A stretch of DNA of 64,000 bases, from positions 98,501 through 162,500 of the forward strand of contig JAMFTG010000234.1 of NCBI GenBank assembly GCA_023974075.1, in the 5' to 3' direction. This document shows, piece after piece, positions 1-12,076 of the stretch. Position 1 is the first letter of the stretch, and every line of letters begins with the position of its first letter. Below the pieces are notes generated by a model, which was not told the origin of the DNA, searched no databases, and was given only the letters and a program-made list of their open reading frames with translations. This DNA comes from Chaenocephalus aceratus (taxonomy: Eukaryota; Chordata; Actinopteri; Perciformes; Channichthyidae). The translations under genes were made by a program, and so were the position numbers.

Positions 1-365
1 ATGATATATCAGGGACATCATTTCTAAGTAGCAGATGAATGATATGGATGTTGTTTCTAAGTTCAGGTGTTAGCAGTCTTATGGCCTGTGGGATGAAGCT
101 GTCCCTGGGTCTGGTGGTTTTAGTCCGGATGCTGTGGTACCCCTGCCAGACCGCAGCAGACTGAACAGTGTGTGGCTGGGGTGATGGGGGTCTTTGGTAA
201 TCCTGAGGGCTTTCTTCCTGAGCCGCTGGGAGTAGAGGTCCTCCATGGAGGGCAGCTCCGTCCTGGGTTAGAGTCCTGGTGATGTTCTGTGCAGCTTTCA
301 CCACCTCTGTGAAGCCTTACGGTTGAGGGCGGAGCAGCTGCCGTACAGGCCGTGATGCAGCCAGT

Positions 366-1271
366 CAGGGTCCTCTCTATGGAGCACCTGAAGGTCAGGA
401 TCCTCTCTATGGAGCACCTGAAGGTCAGGGTCCTCTCTATGGAGCACCTGAAGGTCAGGGTCCTCTCTATGGAGCACCTGAAGGTCAGGATCCTCTCTAT
501 GGAGCACCTGAAGAAGGTCAGGACCCTCTCTATGGAGCACCTGTAGAAGGTCAGGACCCTCTCTATGGAGCACCTGAAGGTCAGGATCCTCTCTATGGAG
601 CACCTGAAGGTCAGGATCCTCTCTATGGAGCACCTGAAGAAGGTCAGGATCCTCTCTATGGAGCACCTGTAGAAGGTCAGGGTCCTCTCTATGGAGCACC
701 TGAAGGTCAGGATCCTCTCTATGGAGCACCTGAAGGTCAGGGTCCTCTCTATGGAGCACCTGAAGGTCAGGATCCTCTCTATGGAGCACCTGTAGAAGGT
801 CAGGATCCTCTCTATGGAGCACCTGTAGAAGGTCAGGATCCTCTCTATGGAGCACCTGTAGAAGGTCAGGATCCTCTCTATGGAGCACCTGAAGAAGGTC
901 AGGATCCTCTCTATGGAGCACCTGAAGGTCAGGATCCTCTCTATGGAGCACCTGAGAAGGTCAGGATCCTCTCTATGGAGCACCTGAAGGTCAGGATCCT
1001 CTCTATGGAGCACCTGAAGGTCAGGATCCTCTCTATGGAGCACCTGAAGGTCAGGATCCTCTCTATGGAGCACCTGTAGAAGGTCAGGATCCTCTCTATG
1101 GAGCACCTGTAGAAGGTCAGGATCCTCTCTATGGAGCACCTGAAGGTCAGGATCCTCTCTATGGAGCACCTGTAAGGTCAGGATCCTCTCTATGGAGCAC
1201 CTGAAGGTCAGGATCCTCTCTATGGAGCACCTGTAGAAGGTCAGGATCCTCTCTATGGAGCACCTGTAGAA
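366..1271. repeat. 30/33-bp minisatellite inside the LINE ORF, about 29 copies
   Basis: The unit is aaggtcaggatcctctctat followed by ggagcacctg; some units carry a 3-bp extra (aagaagg or tagaagg). It is the LINE segment for FYRCSIERILT copied in tandem. Most variants keep a multiple of three, which is why long ORFs run through it on the minus strand. Confidence 0.95.
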
Positions 1272-1372
1272 GTTGCAGTGTATCGTGGAGTCCATGTTGA
1301 ACCTCCTCAGCCTGCGGAGGAAGAATAGCCGCTGTCGAGCTATTCTTGGTGATGGTGTTTGTGTGAAGGGTC

Positions 1373-2188
1373 CATGTCAGGTCCTCAGTGATGAGTCCTC
1401 GTCAGGTCCTCAGTGATGAGTCCATGTCAGGTCCTCAGTGATGAGTCCTTGTCAGGTCCTCAGTGATGAGTCCATGTCAGGTCCTCAGTGATGAGTCCAT
1501 GTCAGGTCCTCAGTGAAGAGTCCATGTCAGGTCCTCAGTGATGAGTCCATGTCAGGTCCTCAGTGATGAGTCCTTGTCAGGTCCTCAGTGATGAGTCAGG
1601 TCCTCAGTGATGAGTCCATGTCAGGTCCTCAGTGAAGAGTCCATGTCAGGTCCTCAGTGATGAGTCCATGTCAGGTCCTCAGTGATGAGTCCATGTCAGG
1701 TCCTCAGGGAAGAGTCCATGTCAGGTCCTCAGTGATGAGTCCTTGTCAGGTCCTCAGTGATGAGTCCATGTCAGGTCCTCAGTGATGAGTCCTTGTCAGG
1801 TCCTCAGTGATGAGTCCACGTCAGGTCCTCAGTGATGAGTCCACGTCAGGTCCTCAGTGAGAGTCCATGTCAGGTCCTCAGTGATGAGTCCTTGTCAGGT
1901 CCTCAGTGATGAGTCCTTGTCAGGTCCTCAGTGATGAGTCCATGTCAGGTCCTCAGTGATGAGTCCTTGTCAGGTCCTCAGTGATGAGTCCATGTCAGGT
2001 CCTCAGAGATGAGTCCATGTCAGGTCCTCAGTGATGAGTCCACGTCAGGTCCTCAGAGATGAGTCCATGTCAGGTCCTCAGTGATGAGTCCACGTCAGGT
2101 CCTCAGAGATGAGTCCATGTCAGGTCCTCAGTGATGAGTCCACGTCAGGTCCTCAGTGATGAGTCCACGTCAGGTCCTCAGTGATGAG
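1373..2188. repeat. 25-bp minisatellite inside the LINE ORF, about 32 copies
   Basis: The unit is gtcaggtcctcagtgatgag plus tccat, with tccat/tcctt/tccac variants and a few short units. It derives from the LINE segment that reads EDLTWTH downstream of the RT core. Confidence 0.95.
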
Positions 2189-2530
2189 GACACCGAGGAA
2201 CCCGAAGCTGCTGCCTCTCTCCACGTAGTCCCATTGAAGGCGATGGGGGCGTGTCCCTCTCTCTGCTGCTTCCTGTAGTCCACAATCAGCTCCTTGGTTT
2301 TGCTGACGTCGAGATGGAGGTTGTTCTCCTGGCACCAAGATGTCAGGGTTTCGACCTCCTCTCTGAACGCCGTCTCGTCGCCGTCTGTGATCTGGCCGAT
2401 GACGGTCGTCTCGCCAGCAAACTTCACGATGGTGTGGGAGCTGTGTGTGGCCACGCAGCCGTGAGTGAACAGGGAGTAGAGGAGAGGGCTGAGCACGCAG
2501 CCTTGAGGGGCTCCGGTGTTGAGGATCAGC

Positions 2531-5500
2531 TAGAATGGGTGTCAATGATAGCTACATCAAAGGAAGAGGCTCGAGGGTCCAAACCTGGTACACATGAGAG
2601 AGGAAAGGAGACCAAATGTGTGTGTAACTGTCGTTCAGGAGTTATATTAGGATCTTATCAACCCTAACCCTAAAACATGAGTTTTCCATGAGTGGAAAAG
2701 CCGGCTTTGTAAGCTGACAAATCGGGCTTTTCCCAAAACACTGACCCTAAGACTTTTTCATAAAGGTTTTACACAGAAGTTATATAGAATAAGGTCAAGT
2801 TTTTAACCTAAGCTTTATATTCCAAATATGAATAGAGTATAGGGCTGACCGATCAATTGATTTTAAATCGAAATCGCAAGGTACCGACTGGTCTCGACCA
2901 ATCGGAGCACACTGGGCTCACAGGGAGGGGGGGAGAGCTGCAACGAGCCGTTTGGTGGAGAGAGTGAATACAGAGACGCTGAGAAACCAACGTGAGTTCG
3001 GAACATCGCACAGATAATCTATTCTAGTCGACTCAACGACGGAAATATGATCAGTGGAAATGGCCGTGACGCGGGACCTTGAAGTCATTTAATGCATTTC
3101 AACTATTAAAGTTTATTTACCCCCGTTTGAAAGAGTTTGTGAGAGTTAAGGATTAGAGAGTTATGTCCCTGCAGTAGCACACAATGGAAGGTAAGAAAGA
3201 CACGCTTTTAAAAAGCTTATACCGGCCACCTTTAAAACTGTTTTATTCTAAATCTTAAAGAAATATCTTAGTAGCTGCGTCTGCGTTATGCAGAGCAACA
3301 GGGACAGTCTGGGAGACCTCCTCTCGAGAAGATTCCTCACAGACTGTTCAGAATAAAGTCGGTCTAATGAAAGCAGCTTTAGAGACGGCCTGCAGACCTC
3401 GCTCCAGCTGGATCTGATTACACGAACCATCACATGGCAAAGAGAAGCTAAATAACCCTGCTCTGAATCACAAGTTCTGTGAAAGTAAACACTCGATAAC
3501 TTCGTAAAAAAGTTTCCTTCCCCCATCTCTTCATACATTTTGAATGTTCAGTATCAATAACGTGCATGAGGGGAGTTTTAAAATGACGGCAGCTGAAGCT
3601 CACGAAATGCAAATGTATCTGCAGCGAGAGCACGACACACACACACACACACACACCACACACACCACACACACACACAGATTTCGAAGGCTAAGCGACC
3701 TGCATGCTCTCAGGTTTGGATGACATAAGTACCGGAGCAGCCTTGGGTTCTTCACCGAACCTGAACACCCTCATATGGTCATCCATTATCAGACCCTCAG
3801 GTGCGTCTCTGAACACACACCGCTCCCACCAGCCCGGATAAAGGCCTCTATTAGGAGAGTGAATAATACCGACGGAGGGGAGGCGACCTCGGGACGGAAG
3901 CCGACACCTGATTGGCTGTTAGTATCCGTGCTGGGGGGATCTGGAGGTTGACGGATGCTTGAAACTCAGCCGTTTCAGTCCTGTGATCTAATCTGTTACC
4001 CATCATGCATCCTGCCTCTCTAATGAAAAGGCAAGGTCCCATTTGTCACGATGGCAAATGGAGTTTTAACCCCCCCCCCACACACACACTCACACACACT
4101 TATACTGAACGAGGCTCCTCAGGCACAAACGCCTGCAAACATGTGCACACGGGCCTGCATGATGGACGGTCATTGCAGAAGACCCCAGAGCATCGGAATA
4201 TTAATATCAAGAGGAGGAAGAGGAGGAGGAAGAGGAGAAGAAGAGATCTGTGACGACTCTCGCTCCTCTGCTCTCCGTCACTTTACAGAGATTCTGTTTC
4301 TGTGTACCAACACTGATAATGTTCATATGTTCAGCTAACGGATGCGTGACGTCCTTATTTATCTATTTCCTGGCCTCGAAAAAAACTAAATATTGATAAA
4401 TCGAAAAAACTAAAAGTCCCAAATGAAATAGAGTTGAATTCTGTTTGTAAGAAAGCATTTGTTTTTACTGCAACAATGCTGGCTTGATGTGTTGTGTGTT
4501 TCAGAACAAGCACACAATATGCTTCTTATGTTATAACAGCATATAACACTTTATATAAAACGTAACCCTAATCGTTGCCATTGATGCATCGGGCTTTTCA
4601 TTTCTCCCGTAATCCTTCTGACGAACAAACCAACTTTTGCTTAAGGTGGTGGAGGCAAAGAATTAAAAATGAAAAGTGTGATTATTAGGCGTGCATATCA
4701 CCTGACAAATGTCCAGCTCGAGCCTTTCTGAACGAAGCGCTATAAAAACAGTTTTATCCCAGCAGCTGTTGCACACATCAACACATCATAGGAGCGTCAC
4801 ACTGATGCCTATTTTTATTTATTTATTTAATTTGAATTGTGAATTTTGAATGTCCATGTTTGTACTAGTGTTTTCCTTCTTAAAATGTTTTTTAAATATT
4901 TTTGAGATTTGGTTGAGCAGGGTATACTTGTACTTTTACTAGTCCTTTAGAGATGTGTCTGTTGTTTGTGTTTGTTCTTAGTGTCAGGGTGGAACCCTTG
5001 TATTTTCCTCTGCAAACAGAATCTACCTACGGGTACAAATAAATAACCTGAACCTTTCTTAATTGGACTTTGGCCACTTCGTTAATACCATCTCGGCTTC
5101 ATGGGTTCATGTCATAACTTTGATTATATTAGTATCTATTTTTAAAGGCTTTGTCATAACATTTCCAAAAGTCCCAGCATGCCTCGGGCTCCAATGTGTA
5201 CGTGACAAGTCCAGTTTGATTCCCATATCTCTTTCACCCGCTGAATGAGCCTAATTAGGAGCTGTTAGCCGCGGTTCTGCTGGACTACAAAGCGTTCCTC
5301 TGAAAGCGACGAGTCTTCAACCGGAGCTCAAAGTCACCTTCAGACGTAAAGCCTCGTCCTCCCTGCGTTCGATACCCCGAGGTTCTCTGTTTCCGAGCAT
5401 GCACGCAGCATTTGAAGCGCCCAGCGGGGACTCTCTCGTCTCTCCTTAACGGCAAAGACAAAACATCCAGCACGTTGTTGAACAGACTCGTGACGTTGGG

Positions 5501-5617
5501 ATATCCAGCGGCTGGGGGGTTTCATCTGTGAGTGCTTTAGACAAACAGGAGGCTGCAGATTAGAAGGGAAATTAGGTTTCATGAATAACCCCCTCTTCGT
5601 TCTGTCTGTTTCCTCAG
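2531..5617. other. rarb intron stretch with no gene seen
   Basis: No coding similarity was recognised. It holds one member of a dispersed repeat pair (2897-3083), a short (AC)n at 3637-3680, and otherwise unclassified intronic sequence. The first zinc-finger exon of rarb was looked for here and not found. Confidence 0.6.
2897..3083 (+). repeat. Dispersed repeat, copy 1
   Basis: From accaatcggagcacactggg through atgatcagtggaaatggccg it aligns by eye with 20858-21069 in the same orientation. Copy 2 has a short insertion (about 13 bp) after gaatacacag. Family unknown. Confidence 0.75.
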
Positions 5618-5759
5618 GGGTTTTTCCGGCGAAGCATCCAGAAGAACATGGTGTACACGTGTCACCGGGACAAAAACTGTATCATCAACAAGGTGACGAG
5701 GAACCGCTGTCAGTACTGCCGCCTGCAGAAGTGCTTCGGAGTGGGGATGTCCAAAGAGT
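5618..5759 (+). CDS. rarb: rarb exon: second zinc finger of the DNA-binding domain (partial gene)
   Basis: This exon encodes the second zinc finger of a retinoic acid receptor, a ligand-activated nuclear transcription factor that binds RAREs as a heterodimer with RXR. An acceptor (tttcctcag) precedes Gly-Phe-Phe-Arg-Arg and a donor (gtgagt) follows at 5760. It reads [15 protein letters not shown], then CQYCRLQKC. All four zinc cysteines are present (codons at 5660, 5678, 5708, 5717) with spacing C-x5-C-x9-C-x2-C. The length of 142 nt, starting in phase 0 and ending in phase 1, is what I recall for this exon in vertebrate RARs. The last base T joins CT of the next exon to make Ser, giving the RAR junction SVRND. 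One oddity is Gly (GGA, 5738) where RARs have Glu after KCF. The first-finger exon is not in the window. Being an RAR is near certain; the beta subtype comes from the later exons. Confidence 0.93.
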
Positions 5760-5841
5760 GTGAGTGTGCTGATATAACTTTATTATAACTTTATTTATTT
5801 ATACAGCACTTTTCAAAACAACGTTACAACGTGCTTTACAT

Positions 5842-6120
5842 CAGAGGTGTCAAAATCTATTTCATCGCGGGGCAAATTTTCATTAAGGTTGCTCTCAAAG
5901 GGCCGCTTGTAACTTTAAGACTATATAAATATATAATATATATAAAATAATGTATTATATTACATTACTGCCTCTGCATTGGATTATTATCGGATAGGGT
6001 AATAACTTCATAATTAACTACGTCTGAAAGCAGAAGTCTAGGGCAAATAATTACAAGTCTCTTCAGTGCGCATGTCACACAATGAGATGCATTGTGGGAC
6101 ATGTAGTTTATGGACAACGT
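5842..6120. mobile_element. Possible hAT-like end fragment
   Basis: It begins cagaggtgtcaaaatctatt, like a common fish hAT terminus, and later has ttgtgggacatgtagtttat. No matching right terminus was found, so this is at best a truncated copy; the end given is approximate. Confidence 0.4.
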
Positions 6121-6239
6121 TATATGTAACCGTATAATAACCGTATTATATTCCCTCCTATCCCACAACATTTCTTGGTAGGTTCAGCAAAAACAAAAAT
6201 TGAGTCAAGTTTTGTAATACTTAAAGGGGCCTTACTTAG

Positions 6240-6928
6240 CAGTGGCGGTTCTAGACCAGTTTGACTGGGGGGGCCACTGGGGGGGCCAGTTATTTTCTGA
6301 GGGGGGGCACAATAAATGCAGGAACGAAAAAGAGAACTAGACAGTATGAAGTAATTGCGCATAAGAAAACAATGCAATACAGTTATTGATATTTGTTTCA
6401 GTACACTTATTTATTTCAGATATATCTTATAGTTATTTCTCTTAGCTTCAGCTTAAGTTATAGTGCAATGTTTGCACTCACACCATATTTATATAAAAAT
6501 AAAGGCAATGAACAGTTACATCTCTGCTTTACATCTACAATTACACGGATACAATAACTCACCTTCAATTATCGTCTCTAGAAAAAGTAGCTTTCAATCC
6601 GTCTTTCTTGGATGCAACAGCTTCTGATGATCCGAGATGAAAAGTATTTGTTTTTCGCGCGCTTCAGCCGGACAGTGAAAGTGAGTGCACCGCTCTAATG
6701 GGTCCTGAGTGCACCGCTCTAATGGGTCCTGAGTGCACCGCTCTAATGGGTCCGACTAGAATGACGAAAACGTTAGTTCCGCCTATTCCGTCATTCAATA
6801 AATCGTGTAATAAATCATAATTTTTTCATTTTTTTCACTTTTCATTTTAGGGGGGCCACAGGGGGGTCAGAGGTCAGTGTTAGGGGGGCACTGGCCCCCC
6901 CTGCCCCCCCCCCCTAGAACCGCCCATG
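6240..6928. mobile_element. Non-autonomous hAT element, 689 bp, TSD TTACTTAG
   Basis: The left end cagtggcggttctag and the right end ctagaaccgcccatg form a terminal inverted repeat with 13 of 15 matches. The perfect 8-bp TSD TTACTTAG lies at 6232-6239 and 6929-6936. The subterminal regions are G-rich and C-rich. No transposase is left. A 24-bp direct repeat occurs three times at 6681-6756. Confidence 0.9.
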
Positions 6929-8556
6929 TTACTTAGAGGCCCAAAATACAAATATCAACCTCAAAATGAGCATAACATCGACCACCATCTTGGCGACGTC
7001 ATGCAAGTAATGCAACCAGCAGTGATTGCGGTTGCTCTAGTGAACACAGAACTAAAACAAAGCGATACAGTGTGGTGTTATCTAACGTACACTACACTGG
7101 TGTTGATGAGAAGCCACCGTTATTTTGAACACTGTTAAACACCGTTAAGATTTGGGTTGATTGAGCAGTTTGTAATGATTTGGTATCATAACATTTTAAG
7201 CTCTCTAACTATAAAACAGTGAACAGCCGCCACGTGCCATTTGAGACATCCTTATGGTCGAGATTCACACACTGCTTCCTTCGTGTGAGACATGCAGTGT
7301 ATTAAGTATCCAAATTGAGACCCTGTTGGATATCATTGGCAAAAATGGTCTCTAATCTCCTTATTAGTAGTTTGCTTATTATATGTTGGACTACATGGCC
7401 TAAGGGATAGTAAAGTGTAAGTGTGAGAAGTTACCCTTTAATATGAGCGGACAGCATTGTGTCTGTCGGATCTGATCTGTTAATGTTTTGTTATCAGTAA
7501 GGCGGGGGCGATCAATCGTCTTCACTGGAGTTGAGTTACAGGCCAGTATTTCACACAGCGAGGAGGAGTTGCATCATTCAGAACGTGTTGTCTGGTGACG
7601 CCAAAACAGAACAGTTCTCCAATTCTCCATTCCCATCCACAGGAACGGTTTGCATTTCACAGGTTATTGGCATCCTTTGATTGCATCAGCATTTATAGCT
7701 CAGGTCCACTTCATGCTCCATAAGCCTCGGGGGGGGGGACCATGCCTTTCTCTTATTCTGTTTCACACCTCAGCAGAGGACTCGTGGAAAAGATGATGTC
7801 TTAATGTCCTCAGGCTAACCCCCCCACAGGGACTCTGATGGGAGAGGGGACGATTCCCTTACCTATATTCATGGAGGAGGTGATTTAATGGTATCCTCCT
7901 GATCTCGACAGAAGGAGGGGATGTTGCTTCCTCTGCAGGGGCTTCGGGTTTCAGAGTGGTTCAGGAATTAATCAGAAAACCTGGAAATAAGTCAGAATTG
8001 TGCATTTCTGGTTTGCTTGTCTCAAAGCCTTTTGAATTTGTGTTAAGGCTGTGCAAGGGCGTGGAATCAAATGCACGATGCGAGACAAACAAAGTATCCA
8101 TATAAAGTGTTTTAATGTAGACCGGTCATAACACGCTGAATACATACAGCAACAAAACAAACACTCAACACACTGTCTAACCTATACTATCAAAAAACTA
8201 CTTATTAAATCTAACTCTATGGACGATAATAACTCTATGGACGATGACAAAAGGATCTTACGCTGGAAGGCTTGGAACACACAAGACATTCTGGCAACGA
8301 GACGGGGAAGACGAGAACTACTCGACACCAGGTGAAGACAATTAGACAATCACAACAGCGGGAAAACAGACAAAGCAGGAAACGTACTTTAGACACATGA
8401 GGGTAGACAAGACTATCAAAATAAAACACATGAAACCTAAACTAGGGAACAATCTTAGCAGAGCCGTCTACGCACAACTTTGCTTTTGGTTGTTGGGGAG
8501 ATCTATTTAATGTTTCAAACCGGGCATCAAAATGCATTTGGGAAAGGTTCATCTTA
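6929..8556. other. Intronic stretch with no gene seen
   Basis: No coding or RNA gene is recognised. The part near 8000-8480 is adenine-rich and looks like unclassified repeat, but I cannot name a family. Confidence 0.5.
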
Positions 8557-8564
8557 CCTATAAT

Positions 8565-9322
8565 TAGGGATGTCCCGATCACCTTGTTTTGCTTCCAATC
8601 TGCCGATACCGATTTTTCCCGATCCGATCTTTATGCAATGCATTAAGAGAAAAAAAAGGTAACAGATAACGGCTGGTCATCCAACGCGATGAATTCAGCT
8701 ATCTTGGCTGTTATTGTTTGGCCTTTTCTCTGTTCTTGGGCAGTTTCTCTTTCCTTTTGAAAGTCTCTGAAAGTGTCGGTTGTTTCAGTGCCGTTACCCG
8801 AGTGGCCGCTGTGTACTCGCCGTGTTGTTGTTGGTGTTTGTTTCTCAGGTGACGTGTTAGATTGGTCGTGTTGAACGTAGCTCTGTTCTTTCCACCACGC
8901 GGAACCTCCGCCTTGCAAACATTGCATCTGGCTGTTACACTGCCTTCGCTTTCAATTTCATAATACTTCCAAACTTCTGACATTTTCTCTGTCCCGACTC
9001 CCGAGTCACCAGCTGACGTAGCCTCTCGCTAGCTTACTGCTACTATTAGACACTGCGCCCACTCTGTTGCCAGCTTTCAGAGGAATAAGCAACCAGGTCT
9101 GAAAACAAGCCCAAAGGAAGCAACACATACATGATGTTGTGTAATTTTAAACCAAAACTAAGTCCTTAGGATGACTTTAAGACGTGAACATGGTCATTTT
9201 TGTTTTGTAACATTAAATAAAATAATACAAATATTTTATAAAAAAAAAAATTCCCGATCCCCGATTTTGTTCTCCCGATTCCGATCTTTTGAAAATCACG
9301 TGATCGGATCGGGACATCTCTA
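8565..9322 (-). mobile_element. Internally deleted hAT element with BED zinc-finger remnant, TSD CCTATAAT
   Basis: The ends tagggatgtcccgatc and gatcgggacatctcta are inverted repeats (15 of 16). The perfect 8-bp TSD CCTATAAT lies at 8557-8564 and 9323-9330. On the minus strand, 8983-8711 encodes the N-terminus of a BED-finger transposase starting MSEVWKYYEIES, with C-x2-C in CNVCKAEV and H-x4-H in LTRHLRNKH. The catalytic part is missing, so this is a 758-bp deletion derivative. Confidence 0.93.
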
Positions 9323-9330
9323 CCTATAAT

Positions 9331-10018
9331 AATTAAAATCCACTGCAAGCTTCACACATGCCCAACCATTACTTCTTTAATACAAGTGTTCACCAATTAG
9401 AAATGTCCAATCATATCCTGAGCTGTGCCAGAGGCGTTTAGCTAGCCATGTATCCTCACGCTGTTATGTCTTCAGAAAGTAGTTTCGGTGGTTCGTCGTG
9501 TGTTTCCTTACGTATGTTCAGGAACACGAGAGTGGCATCATCTGCCCCCTGCTGTGCAGCATCTGATTAGGCAACACGACTACTTGGTTAGGGTCAGGAA
9601 GATGTAGTATTTTGAGTATCTGCGGCATGATTCTGATCGAAAAATTCAATATATTCTGCTGAGAAATTGGCAGATTGTGAGATAGTTATCGCTGCCATTC
9701 TCTGCTGCGTCCGAATGTCTTTAAATTCAATATTTAGGTTTGATGACATAAGATGTAATCCAAGCTGCAGCTACTAGAGTCTACTGTTACTTCCATACAC
9801 TTTGTTAATGGTGTGTCTACGTGGACTTCTTAACACATAATCCTAAAGGAGTAATGTAACTCTGGTATTAGGTTTAGGAACACGTGTCTTAGCTAACGCT
9901 GTCCCTAGGGTTGGAGGCATCCAATATGGCCACCACAGGCTGTGTAACTCCTGGGAGCTTACAGTGGTGCTTACATCATAATGAAAGTGGTGTTGAGAGC
10001 TCGGTCTGAAGATGATGA
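9331..10018. other. Intronic stretch with no gene seen
   Basis: No coding, RNA or clear repeat signal. It ends in the (GT)n tract at 10019-10064. Confidence 0.6.

Positions 10019-10064
<46 letters not shown>
10019..10064. repeat. (GT)n microsatellite
   Basis: Perfect dinucleotide run directly before the 72-bp array. Confidence 0.95.
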
Positions 10065-10067
<3 letters not shown>

Positions 10068-10074
10068 GTAGTAG

Positions 10075-12076
10075 CCGTAGTTTAGCGGTGGAGACGTGGA
10101 GTCATGTGACCGTGCTGTAGTTCTTTATAGCCCAACATAGCCGCCTTTAGCAGTGGTGGTGACGTGAAGTCATGTGACCGTGCTGTAGTTCCTTTATAGC
10201 CCAACATTAGCCTCCTTTAGCTTAGCGGTGGTGACGTGAAGTCATGTGACCGTGCTTAGTTCCTTTATAGCCAACATTAGCCGCCTTTAGCTTAGCGGTG
10301 GTGACGTGAAGTCATGTGACCGTGCTGTAGTTCCTTTATAGCCCAACATTAGCCGCCTTTAGCTTAGCGGTGGTGACGTGAAGTCATGTGACCGTGCTGT
10401 AGTTCCTTTATAGCCCAACATTAGCCGCCTTTAGCTTAGCGGTGGTGACGTGAAGTCATGTGACCGTGCTGTAGTTCCTTTATAGCCCAACATTAGCCAC
10501 CTTTAGCTTAGCGGTGGTGACGTGAAGTCATGTGACCGTGCTGTAGTTCCTTTATAGCCCAACATTAGCCGCCTTTAGCTTAGCGGTGGTGACGTGAAGT
10601 CATGTGACCGTGCTGTAGTTCCTTTATAGCCCAACATTAGCCTTTAGCTTAGCGGTGGTGACGTGAAGTCATGTGACCGTGCTGTAGTTCCTTTATAGCC
10701 CAACATTAGCCTACTTTAGCTTAGCGGTGGTGACGTGAAGTCATGTGACCGTACTGTAGTTCCTTTATAGCCCAACATTAGCCACCTTTAGCTTAGCGGT
10801 GGTGACGTGAAGTCATGTGACCGTGCTGTAGTTCCTTTATAGCCCAACATTAGCCACTTTAGCTTAGCGGTGGTGACGTGAAGTCATGTGACCGTACTGT
10901 AGTTCCTTTATAGCCCAACATTAGCCTCCTTTAGCTTAGCGGTGGTGACGTGAAGTCATGTGACCGTGCTGTAGTTCCTTTATAGCCCAACATTAGCCAC
11001 CTTTAGCTTAGCGGTGGTGACGTGAAGTCATGTGACCGTGCTGTAGTTCCTTTATAGCCCAACATTAGCCTCCTTTAGCTTAGCGGTGGAGACGTGAAGT
11101 CATGTGACCATGCTGTAGTTCCTTTATAGCCCAACATTAGCCTCCTTTAGCTTAGCGGTGGTGACGTGAAGTCATGTGACCGTGCTGTAGTTCCTTTATA
11201 GCCCAACATTAGCCACCTTTAGCTTAGCGGTGGTGATGTGAAGTCATGTGACCGTGCTGTAGTTCCTTTATAGCCCAACATTAGCCACCTTTAGCTTAGC
11301 GGTGGTGACGTGAAGTCATGTGACCGTGCTGTAGTTCCTTTATAGCCCAACATTAGCCACCTTTAGCTTAGCGGTGGTGACGTGAAGTCATGTGACCGTG
11401 CTGTAGTTCCTTTATAGCCCAACATTAGCCCCTTTAGCTTAGCGGTGGTGACGTGAAGTCATGTGACCGTGCTGTAGTTCCTTCATAGCCCAACATTAGC
11501 CACCTTTAGCTTAGCGGTGGTGACGTGAAGTCATGTGACCGTGCTGTAGTTCCTTTATAGCCCAACATTAGCCACCTTTAGCTTAGCGGTGGTGACGTGA
11601 AGTCATGTGACCGTGCTGTAGTTCCTTTATAGCCCAACATTAGCCTCCTTTAGCTTAGCGGTGGTGGCGTGAAGTCATGTGACCGTGCTGTAGTTCCTTT
11701 ATAGCCCAACATTAGCCTCCTTTAGCTTAGCGGTGGTGACGTGAAGTCATGTGACCGTGCTGTAGTTCCTTTATAGCCCAACATTAGCCACCTTTAGCTT
11801 AGCGGTGGTGACGTGAAGTCATGTGACCGTGCTGTAGTTCCTTTATAGCCCAACATTAGCCACCTTTAGCTTAGCGGTGGTGACGTGAAGTCATGTGACC
11901 GTGCTGTAGTTCCTTCATAGCCCAACATTAGCCACCTTTAGCTTAGCGGTGGTGACGTGAAGTCATGTGACCGTGCTGTAGTTCCTTCATAGCCCAACAT
12001 TAGCCTCCTTTAGCTTAGCGGTGGTGACGTGAAGTCATGTGACCGTGCTGTAGTTCCTTTATAGCCCAACATTAGC
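10075..12076. repeat. 72-bp tandem array, about 27 copies
   Basis: Each unit contains tagcttagcggtggtgacgt, gaagtcatgtgaccgtgctg, tagttcctttatagcccaac and attagccacctt. Most copies differ by one or two bases (ccacc/ccgcc/cctcc). The array lies in the 22-kb rarb intron. No ORF of note crosses it. Confidence 0.95.

Larger units (their letters stand above)
1..2530 (-). pseudogene. Dead LINE (L2/Rex-like reverse transcriptase) fragment, 3' part, running off the left edge
   Basis: On the minus strand, 2520 down to about 2190 encodes reverse transcriptase text: TGAPQGCVLSPLLYSLFTHGC, the catalytic-box region KFAGETTVIG, then LTSWCQENNLHLDVSKTKEL and VDYRKQQREGHAPI. Further down come remnants of the C-terminal region (FYRCSIERILTGC; 1271-120). 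This is the abundant fish non-LTR family usually filed near L2 or Rex; I am not sure of the exact clade. The catalytic FADD box reads FAGE, so it could not be active. Two minisatellites (366-1271 and 1373-2188) interrupt the ORF and it is 5'-truncated near 2530. Confidence 0.85.

Noticed and set aside
366..1271. Regular aggtca half-sites resembling nuclear-receptor sites within the RAR gene
   Set aside because: Spacing of about 30 bp is not a direct-repeat response element (DR1-DR5), and the motif comes from the LINE sequence.
120..1295. 391-codon minus-strand repetitive ORF
   Set aside because: LINE remnant expanded as a 30/33-bp minisatellite; not a protein gene.
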